Shown here: in pieces, positions 7,609 through 13,654 of the stretch
How positions within the stretch are numbered: position 1 is the stretch's first letter
How the letters are laid out: each line of letters starts with the position of its first letter
Assembly: GCA_002404055.1 (NCBI GenBank)
Contig: DHIZ01000424.1
Location: 1-18,169, forward strand
DNA: 18,169 nt
Reading direction: 5' to 3'
Source: Chloroflexi bacterium UBA4733
Lineage (GTDB): Bacteria > Chloroflexota > UBA4733
Notes under the pieces: generated by a model
Database searches by the model: none
What the model saw: only the letters and a program-made list of their open reading frames with translations
Told to the model about the DNA's origin: nothing
Position numbers and translations under genes: made by a program

Positions 7609-8182
7609 TCACGTCAACCCGAGCCGTACTCGTTGCTCGTTCGGCGCGCCGACCTCCTGCAGCTTCCCGCACAGCGCCTGCTGCATCGTCCGCAGCATGT
7701 CAGGCCGTGATTCCGCCAGGTTCTCCAGCTCATTTGGATCGGTCGCCGTGTCGCTCAACCAGGTTGGCGCCGGCCAGGAGGGCGTCTGCGCCACCCGATA
7801 GCCATCCTGGTACGGACCGAGGCCGCAGGGAAGGAACTTCGCCAGGTAGGGACTGTGCCAGTACAGCGGCTGGTTCTCCGGCAGCGGTGACTGGTGCAGT
7901 GCCGCTGTAGCCCATGTGGTAGTTGCCGGAGCCTTGCTCCCAGAGGTGGAAGTGGTCGGTGACGAGGTAGCTGATGCGGTAGCCCTCGTCGACCGCCCAG
8001 CGCAAGGAGCGGTTGGGCGGGCCGGAGACCGTGCCCCGTGCCGCCAGGCGGTCCATGTTCGGCGTCGGCACGACCCACGGCGGCGCTTCCGCGCTCCAGC
8101 ATTCGTTCAGCGGGCGGCCCTGGTGATAAGGGCCACAATGATCCCGCCGCAAGGTATCACAGAGGATGACGATGACGTTCAT
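7609..8182 (-). pseudogene. sulfatase relic with internal deletions
   Basis: An ATG at 8182 starts a clear sulfatase N-terminus: 'MNVIVILCDTLRRDH' with metal-binding D9 and D14, then 'PTPNMDRLAARGT'. The next expected segment, with the C/S-x-P-x-R motif whose Cys/Ser becomes formylglycine, is missing. The frame jumps (near 8030) to 'DEGYRISYLVTDHFHLW' and 'GSGNYHMGYSG'. Near 7900 it jumps again, into another frame, to the C-terminal part (YWHSPYLAKF, then 'TDPNELENLAE' and a terminal 'RVRLGL') ending at TGA 7611-7609. What remains is about 190 codons against roughly 450-500 for the family, lacking the nucleophile and most of the catalytic domain. I therefore call it inactive. Its start lies 43 bases after the second lipoprotein gene, so it was probably the third gene of that unit. 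Loss suggests the pathway once handled sulfated glycans. Confidence 0.8.
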
Positions 8183-8225
8183 TGGCTGCCAATCATATCA
8201 GGTGATTCGGATGCGGATATCACGC

Positions 8226-9716
8226 TTACGACGATGATTGCAGCAATGAAGCGTTAACAGCCTGGCAGATTTGACTTGTCACGGTGGAGACGTCGCTCTT
8301 CCCGGTGAGGGCGCCGTTCCAGCTCGGCGCCGCCTTGCTGATGACGTCGGGGCCCTCCGGCCCGAAAGGACGCAACGTGATGGCGTGCGCACCGGCATCG
8401 ACAAAGGCCTGGACGTGCGCCGGATTTCCCTGCCGTTTGAGGAAAGCAGGCCGGGCCGACAGCCTCGCCGGCAGGTCGAGGCCACTCTCCGCGAACATGA
8501 AGGTCTGCCCCGCCGTCGACATATAGTCGTTGAGGTAGGTCCAGGCCTCCGGTCGATGCTTGCTGCTGCTCGTCATACCGTAGCCGCCCGCGCCGATGCC
8601 GGTCGAGCGAGTGGTTGGGCCACTGGGGAGTTGCGCCACGTCCCAGTTGAATCCAACGTGGGATTGCTGCATCGTAATCAACTGCAGAGGGAGCTGATAG
8701 TAGAGGGCAGCGCGGCCCGTGACGAAGGGATCGCCGCTGATCTTATCCTCCGGCTGGGGAGTGAACTTGTACTTGTTCTTGAGGTCTAACCACCAGGTGA
8801 GCGCGTCACGCGACGCCTGCTGGTCAAGTTGGCAGGCGCTCTCGGCCTCGTTGAGGAAGGCGCCGCCCCAGGGATGCAGAAAGATGGGATCGCTCCAAAC
8901 GTCCATGCCCGGCATCTGCCCGGACCAGCCGATTGAGCGCGTCGAACCTGTCGTCTGGGTGAGCTTCTTCAGCGCGTCAAAGAAGTCGCCGGTGTAGGTC
9001 CACTGGTCGGTGGGATAGGCCACCCCCGCCTTATCAAAGAGGTCTTTGTTGTAGAAGAGCACATAGGTTCCGGCGGTAAAGGGGATGGCGTTGAGCTTGC
9101 CGGCGCGCTGGTGATACTGCAACGACACCGGCAGGAAGTCGCCCTTCAGGTTGAAGTCGCTCGTGCGGGCGACGTAGGCAGTCAGATCGACCCAGATGTT
9201 CGAGGCACCAAATCGCACCTCGTAATTCGGGTGCGCGCGCACAATATCAGGAAGGCTCTCGGCGGCGGCCAGCGCCAGCAACTTGGAAGTGGTGTCAGCC
9301 GAGAAGGCCAGATTTTCGGCGGAGATGTGAACGTCGGGATGCTGCGTCTGGAAACGGGCATCGAACTGGGTCTGAACGGCCATACCCGCCGGCGACCAGA
9401 GGTGCAAGGCTCGAATCGTCACCGGCTGCCGGCCGACCGCAGCGACGCTGGTCGAAGTGGACGAAGCTGCCGGCGGCGTGGCGCTTGTCGTCGACGCCGT
9501 TGTGCTGCTGGCAGCGCGTAGCGCAGGGCTGGTTGAGGAGGCAGGTGTCGTCGTTGCCGCTGTCTGCGACGTCGCGGAAACTGCGCCGCACGCCGCCAGC
9601 AGCGAAGCAGTCAGCACTCCCAAGCCACTCACACCAAGTCCGCACACGACGACCCGGCGTGTAACTCGGGTCACCACATCACTGATACCGTGGTCTGCCA
9701 TGCCTTCACTCGTCAT
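8226..9716 (-). CDS. second ABC transporter sugar-binding lipoprotein
   Basis: About 496 residues. Starts at GTG 9719, ATG 9716 and ATG 9701 are all possible. I chose 9716, preceded by GAAGAG. The N-terminus has a twin-arginine (TRR), a hydrophobic stretch and lipobox LAAC (Cys43). Residues 45-94 form a Ser/Thr/Ala/Pro tether. The mature domain includes 'ALHLWSPAGMAVQTQFDARF', 'LPDIVRAHPNYEV', 'IPFTAGTYVLFYNKDLFDKAG' and 'GGYGMTSSSKHRPEAW', typical of family 1 sugar-binding proteins. It begins six bases after the fucosidase stop, so it is co-transcribed with that gene. As with the other lipoprotein, no permease gene accompanies it. Coupling to a fucosidase suggests a fucose-containing oligosaccharide as ligand (inference). 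The two lipoproteins share architecture but little obvious sequence, so they are not a recent duplication. Confidence 0.9.
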   Translation of the reverse strand: MTSEGMADHGISDVVTRVTRRVVVCGLGVSGLGVLTASLLAACGAVSATSQTAATTTPASSTSPALRAASSTTASTTSATPPAASSTSTSVAAVGRQPVTIRALHLWSPAGMAVQTQFDARFQTQHPDVHISAENLAFSADTTSKLLALAAAESLPDIVRAHPNYEVRFGASNIWVDLTAYVARTSDFNLKGDFLPVSLQYHQRAGKLNAIPFTAGTYVLFYNKDLFDKAGVAYPTDQWTYTGDFFDALKKLTQTTGSTRSIGWSGQMPGMDVWSDPIFLHPWGGAFLNEAESACQLDQQASRDALTWWLDLKNKYKFTPQPEDKISGDPFVTGRAALYYQLPLQLITMQQSHVGFNWDVAQLPSGPTTRSTGIGAGGYGMTSSSKHRPEAWTYLNDYMSTAGQTFMFAESGLDLPARLSARPAFLKRQGNPAHVQAFVDAGAHAITLRPFGPEGPDVISKAAPSWNGALTGKSDVSTVTSQICQAVNASLLQSSS

Positions 9717-9722
9717 CACTCT

Positions 9723-10693
9723 TCACCCAACGCGGCCAAAATCCTCGCCAAGTTGCATCAGCGCATCAACAGACCGCTGGGGGATCACCCCGCGCCGATC
9801 CGGCGGGACGTCGAGCAGCAGGTTGACGCTGCGCTCCCGGCAGATCAGCCTCATCCCCAGGAGCTCCGCTCCGCTACGGGGCTTGTCGTTGTCCACATGA
9901 AACCACGCGTAACGGAGCGGGTCACATACCTCACCGGGAATGTAGCAGTCCTGCTCGCCCTCCTGCTTGGCGGCGATGCGAAACCAGGGGTTGTACCCGT
10001 GGTTCGAGTTCGGCAGAAAACGCTCGATCGCCATGAGATCGGTTGGCCAGGCACGGTCAAGATTCAGACGTGCGCCGTCGCCGATGCCGTGGTTCATCAT
10101 GATCACCGCCTCCGGCTGAAGGCCGGCGATCTGCTGGTATTGCACTCGCCGTCCATCGGCCCCCAGCACATTCGGGATGTCAATCCAGACCTCACCCAGC
10201 GGGCCATAGCCCGTCAGCAACTCGTCAAGCTGCGCCATCTGGAACACCCGGTAGGCTTCGGTGGTGAACGGAGACTGCTCACGCGCGAATGACGGCGTTA
10301 CCGAGCCGAAGCGATGATGATTATCCCAGGAGCAGTAATACAGACCCGGCACGACGCCGTATTTAGCGCAAGCGGAGACGAACGACGCGACGACATCAGT
10401 CCGGCAGCCGCTCGTCTCCACATCGTAGTCGGTATGCTTACTTGGCCAGAGGCAGTGGCCGGAAACGTGCTTCGCCGTCAGCACGGCGTAGCGCATCCCA
10501 GCGTCGCGCGCAACACGGATCCACTGGTCGACATCCAGGTCATCGGGTGCGTACAGCATCGAGGAACGGTCGCCCCTGGACAACTCGTCACCATTGAAGG
10601 TGCTCATACCGAAATGGATGAACATGCCGTAGCCAAGCGCCTCCCACGCTGCGCGCCCGCTGGTTCGTGAGACACGTCGACAAGGTCTCCCAT
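9723..10693 (-). CDS. GH29-type alpha-L-fucosidase, catalytic domain only, with an apparent 5' frameshift
   Basis: The main frame contains 'LGYGMFIHFGMSTF', 'YAVLTAKHVSGHCLWPS' followed by TDYDV, 'GEVWIDIPN' (D codon 10179-10181, in the position of the GH29 nucleophile) and a 'LLLDVPPDRRGVIPQ' end, all marks of GH29-like fucosidases. The usual histidine pair in 'KHHDGF' is changed to 'KHVSGH'. The best start, ATG 10693 behind a strong GGAAAGGGAGG ribosome site, reads MGDLVDVSHEPAGAQR in a different frame and hits a stop soon after. Family alignment by eye would join it to WEALGYGMFIHFG with one base missing near 10647. No convincing start exists in the main frame, which stays open back to 10853. 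With the frame restored the protein has about 323 residues, short for GH29 and without an accessory C-terminal domain. No signal peptide, so probably cytoplasmic. It is the first gene of a unit with the second lipoprotein. Confidence 0.75.
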
Positions 10694-10706
10694 ACCCTCC
10701 CTTTCC
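10694..10706 (-). promoter_or_regulatory. strong ribosome binding site deciding the fucosidase start
   Basis: GGAAAGGGAGGGT sits immediately before ATG 10693 on the minus strand. It supports this start, although the ATG is out of frame with the catalytic domain. This is the main reason to suspect a frameshift. Confidence 0.6.
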
Positions 10707-10748
10707 AATGTTGCAGCCCTGCCTGCTGCGCCGACTGTGAACGTTTGC

Positions 10749-10777
10749 AGAATGCCACACAACGCTGAACCTGTCAA
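10749..10777 (-). promoter_or_regulatory. promoter of the fucosidase-lipoprotein unit
   Basis: Minus-strand TTGACA (10777-10772), a 17-base spacer, then CATTCT (10754-10749), 55 bases upstream of the fucosidase ATG. The -35 box is perfect and the -10 box is weak. Confidence 0.5.
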
Positions 10778-10856
10778 GGAGCACCGTCTGGTGATTACCC
10801 ACAACTACGTCCCTCCTCGTGGGAAGGGGTGGTGGGCAGCGTAGGCGAGGCACCCA

Positions 10857-10979
10857 ATGGGCACGTCACAGCACCAGGGGCGCCGTCCGTTGGACGTTTT
10901 CTATGCCGTGGCAGGACTGGTCGACGCCGCCACGATCATCACCGCTGGCGGGAAGATGCCTCAAGGCAGCAAAGAGTAG
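10857..10979 (+). CDS. possible 40-residue small protein or gene remnant
   Basis: A short plus-strand frame, ATG 10857 to TAG 10977-10979, preceded by GGCGAGG six bases upstream. It contains a natural-looking hydrophobic segment, 'LDVFYAVAGLVDAATIITAG', ending GKMPQGSKE. I do not recognise a family. It lies in the spacer between the fucosidase promoter and the 3' end of the GH95-like gene. It could be a true small protein, the tail of a decayed gene, or chance in GC-rich DNA. Confidence 0.2.
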   Translation: MGTSQHQGRRPLDVFYAVAGLVDAATIITAGGKMPQGSKE

Positions 10980-10997
10980 TTGGGTATCCGCTGCAGT

Positions 10998-13358
10998 TCA
11001 CCATCCTTTGGATGAGAAGGTGATGGTCGCTCCGGCTGGCAGGTGCAGCCGCAGGATTCCGTCACGTAACTCCGGCGTCGCCGCCAGCCGCTCACCACCC
11101 GGACCACGAACTATGGCGGCAAACGGTGCGCTGTCGAAGGGGTCGCGCAGTTGCAGCAGGCCCCCCGCCTCGGCGGAGACCTCGGCGCGCGCTGTCCTCC
11201 CGTTCTGCCGCTCGGCCGAGACCAGGAAGGCGCCCTCGGCGCGCAAGGTCCGGAAGGCCACGTCGTTCCAGGTGGCGGGGAGAGCGGGGAACAGGCGCAG
11301 CAGGCCACGGTGGCTCTGGAGCAGCATCTCCTGCACCCCCGCCGCCGCCGCGAAGTTCCCCTCCAGCGTGAAGGGCCGGTACGTAAAGCGGCTGTAGCCA
11401 CTCCTGGTCTGATCGCCGTTCAGGTGGAAGCTGTTCGGTGAGCAGAAGGCGGTGGCGAAGATCTCGAGGGCGCGCTCGGCGCGCGGCCCCTCGCCCGCGC
11501 GTGCCGCCAGGCTGGCCAGCCAGGCGTAGCTGTAGCCGCACCATTGGTCGGGACCCAGCCGGGCGAGCTCGGCCAGGGCGGCGCGGATCGCTCGTCGTGC
11601 CGGCTCGCCGTCTTCCCAGGCGATGAGGCTCAGCGGATGGATCGCCATCAGGTGGGAGAAGTGCCGGTGGGAGGCGGCCAGGGGCATTCCCGGCGCCACC
11701 AGCAGCCGGCCGTCGTCGGCGTAGCTGAAATCCGGCAGCGTCGCCAGCAGGTCTTGCCAGCGCTGCACCTCGGCGGGGCGGCCGAGCTCGGCGGCGAGTT
11801 CCGTCGCAGCGGTAAAGGACCAGTGCAGGAGCGCCAGATCGTAGTTGGAGGTTGGCGGCAGCCAGGCTTCCAGACGGTTATCGTTGATCTCCGGCGATGA
11901 ACTGAGCGGCAGGAAACGTTTGCCGTTGGGGTCAAACTCGGTGATCGCCTCCAGGAAGGAGCAGACCTCGGCCAGGTAGGGGTAGGCGCGCTCCTCCAGG
12001 AAACGACGGTCCTGACTGTAGCGCCAGTGCAGATAAAAGTGCTGGGCCAGCCAGGCCGCCGTGGTGGCGCTGTGCGTGTACTGATGCCAGCCACCGATCT
12101 GCCGGCCCAGCAGGTCGGCGGTCATGGGAACGTTCAGGCCCGGCTTGCCGAAGAAGCGGTGCGTGTAGGTGAAGGCTTCCGCGCGCGTCTGCCAGAGCCA
12201 GTCCAGATAGCCGAGCCCCTCTTCCAGGTGGTTCCCGGCATAGCAGGGCCAGTAACTGAGCTGGGTATTCAGGTCATGGTGGTAGTCGCCTTTCCAGGGC
12301 GGGATGCCGCCCTCGTCGGCCGTCCAGACGGCCTGCAGGCTGATCGGCGGCGCGCCGCGCCGGGCGGCGGCGCCGAACTTGTATGTTTCGCGGTACCAGA
12401 GCGCTTCCAGCGTGGGGTTGGGCAGCCGCACGCCTGCCTGCTCCCAGAAGCGCTGCCACCAGGTCGTGTGCGTGCCGAGCAGTCGCTCCCAGCCCTGGTC
12501 GAGCGCCCCTCGCACCCGCTCGGCGGCCACCTGCCAGGGGTCGGCGCCATCAGTGGTCGACGCAATGGTCCAGGCGACCAGCCGGCTCCCATCAGCCTGG
12601 AGACGCCGGCCCGCGCAGACGGCGTAGCGGAAGTCGCCCCAGCCGGTCTGAACGAAGCCGAGCATCTCGTCCTGCTGCATGGCCTGGGCCGGGCCGTAGC
12701 CCAGATCGCTCAGCGGCCCGGAGCTCTGGTCGCCTGGCCGTACGGTGTCACCGCCCGGCGCGAAGGCCGGGGGAACGACGCGGACGTCCGGTACCTCTCC
12801 CCCGGCCAACCGCAGCAGCCCCAGCGGCTGCTGCGCGTGGATAAACGTCTCGATCCCCACTCCGTCGGCAAGGGTCACTTCGGCCGTCGCGTCGCTGAGG
12901 CGCAAGCGGCTGCCGGTGACGGTGACGCCGGCAGCGAAGGTCAACTCCAGTCGCCCCGCAGGGATCTTGGTCGGACCGGGGTGGTCCGCATACGGTCGGT
13001 CGTACAGCCGGTGGAGGTCCTCGATCCGTCCTTCGGCCACCCAGCGGCGCATCGTCTCGTAGCGATAGTCAGGGCTGTCCCATTCGGGTACCGGCCGCAG
13101 GTCCCAGAGGTCGGCGCGGTCCAGGGAGAGCCGGAGCGGCCGGCCGTCCCCCCAGACCAGCGCGCCGAGGAGACCGTTGCCCAGCGGCAGCGCCTCGTCC
13201 CAGCGGGTGATCGGTTGTGGGAAGGCGAGGTCGTGCTCGGGCAGCGGCGCCAGTGTCGGGTCCTCCCGCAACGGCGCGCCTTCGCTGGGGCCCGCGGCGA
13301 GTTCGTCCAACTCTTCCAACAGTGTCCGTCCTTTCGTGCCGTTCTCAGAACTTACCAT
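10998..13358 (-). CDS. GH95-like glycoside hydrolase (alpha-L-fucosidase/galactosidase family)
   Basis: A 786-residue protein with the N-terminal beta-domain signature 'WDEALPLGNGLLGALVWG' (53-70), an (alpha/alpha)6 barrel, and the C-terminal 'EMLLQSHRGLLRLFPALP' segment of GH95. Start ATG 13358: the open frame to 13610 adds sequence that is really the RraA relic in another frame, and this ATG overlaps that relic's stop (ATGGTAAGTTCTGA). AGGAGG lies 12 bases upstream, rather far. Known GH95 catalytic positions (Bifidobacterium AfcA Asn421, Asn423, Glu566, Asp766) appear by eye to correspond to D362 and N364 in 'YHHDLNTQLSYW', the Glu in 'SPE' (488-490) and, instead of Asp, E666 in 'LEGNF'. 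The Asp-to-Glu change marks a divergent clade whose substrate may not be alpha-L-fucose. No signal peptide, so a cytoplasmic enzyme acting on imported oligosaccharides is inferred. Confidence 0.85.
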   Translation of the reverse strand: MVSSENGTKGRTLLEELDELAAGPSEGAPLREDPTLAPLPEHDLAFPQPITRWDEALPLGNGLLGALVWGDGRPLRLSLDRADLWDLRPVPEWDSPDYRYETMRRWVAEGRIEDLHRLYDRPYADHPGPTKIPAGRLELTFAAGVTVTGSRLRLSDATAEVTLADGVGIETFIHAQQPLGLLRLAGGEVPDVRVVPPAFAPGGDTVRPGDQSSGPLSDLGYGPAQAMQQDEMLGFVQTGWGDFRYAVCAGRRLQADGSRLVAWTIASTTDGADPWQVAAERVRGALDQGWERLLGTHTTWWQRFWEQAGVRLPNPTLEALWYRETYKFGAAARRGAPPISLQAVWTADEGGIPPWKGDYHHDLNTQLSYWPCYAGNHLEEGLGYLDWLWQTRAEAFTYTHRFFGKPGLNVPMTADLLGRQIGGWHQYTHSATTAAWLAQHFYLHWRYSQDRRFLEERAYPYLAEVCSFLEAITEFDPNGKRFLPLSSSPEINDNRLEAWLPPTSNYDLALLHWSFTAATELAAELGRPAEVQRWQDLLATLPDFSYADDGRLLVAPGMPLAASHRHFSHLMAIHPLSLIAWEDGEPARRAIRAALAELARLGPDQWCGYSYAWLASLAARAGEGPRAERALEIFATAFCSPNSFHLNGDQTRSGYSRFTYRPFTLEGNFAAAAGVQEMLLQSHRGLLRLFPALPATWNDVAFRTLRAEGAFLVSAERQNGRTARAEVSAEAGGLLQLRDPFDSAPFAAIVRGPGGERLAATPELRDGILRLHLPAGATITFSSKGW

Positions 13359-13503
13359 ACTTGAGGTAGGCCTCCTGGGGAGCCATGCCCCGCAGGATCG
13401 CCTGACGCACCAGATTTTCCGTTTGCATGGTCGCCTCGGCCTGCGCGACGACTTGCTCGGCGCGGTCCCGTGGTACAACCACAATACCGTCGCGGTTGGG
13501 CAG
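13345..13503 (-). pseudogene. RraA-family protein, C-terminal remnant
   Basis: Minus-strand codons ending at TGA 13347-13345 encode about 53 residues: 'LPNRDGIVVVPRDRAEQV', a Gln/Ala helix, 'TENLVRQAILRGMAPQEA' and YLKYGKF. This is the C-terminal end of RraA-like proteins (4-hydroxy-4-methyl-2-oxoglutarate/oxaloacetate aldolase superfamily), with the typical DG-V/I-VVVPR strand and G-x-x-P-x-E-A-Y-x-K-Y-G end. The frame stays open only to about 13551, where a TAA occurs, and homology fades before 13503. About three quarters of the gene, including the catalytic Arg/Asp segment, is therefore missing. The last 14 bases overlap the GH95-like start, as in a once-intact rraA-GH95 operon. The lost 5' part is replaced by the promoter region of the divergent plus-strand gene. 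Confidence 0.72.
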
Positions 13504-13591
13504 TCGTCGGCCGCGTTCCGCTGCGAGGGGACGCGCATTACAACTGAGCGCTTATGACCGCGTAGGGCAAGAATGGGCACGGTTGCGTCCA

Positions 13592-13620
13592 TTGCGCAGG
13601 CGCCGCGCATCGGCTACAGT
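13592..13620 (+). promoter_or_regulatory. promoter candidate of the plus-strand GH95-like gene
   Basis: TTGCGC (13592-13597), a 17-base spacer, then TACAGT (13615-13620), 34 bases upstream of the ATG at 13655. The -10 sequence is identical to that of the lipoprotein operon promoter. It overlaps the upstream copy of the direct repeat described separately. Confidence 0.45.
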
Positions 13621-13637
13621 GTCGGCGAGCGCGCATG
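13616..13637 (+). repeat. direct repeat, upstream copy flanking the plus-strand GH95-like gene
   Basis: ACAGTGTCGGCGA directly followed by GCGCGCATG. The downstream copy at 16169-16201 matches 21 of these 22 bases but carries an 11-base insert. The copy ends 17 bases before the gene's start codon. Confidence 0.55.
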
Positions 13638-13654
13638 TAAGGAAAGGGGCTGAC

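Noticed and set aside
9723..10853. Fucosidase starting at 10853
   Set aside because: The extension runs through the promoter and the strong ribosome site and has no fucosidase-like sequence.
10884..10900. CGTCC-GTT-GGACG followed by TTTT as a plus-strand terminator
   Set aside because: No plus-strand gene ends upstream of it, and the stem is only five pairs.
12027..13364. A 445-codon plus-strand open frame
   Set aside because: It lies antisense to the GH95-like gene, is rich in Arg, Gly and Pro, and shows no family motif. It is a shadow of GC-rich coding DNA.
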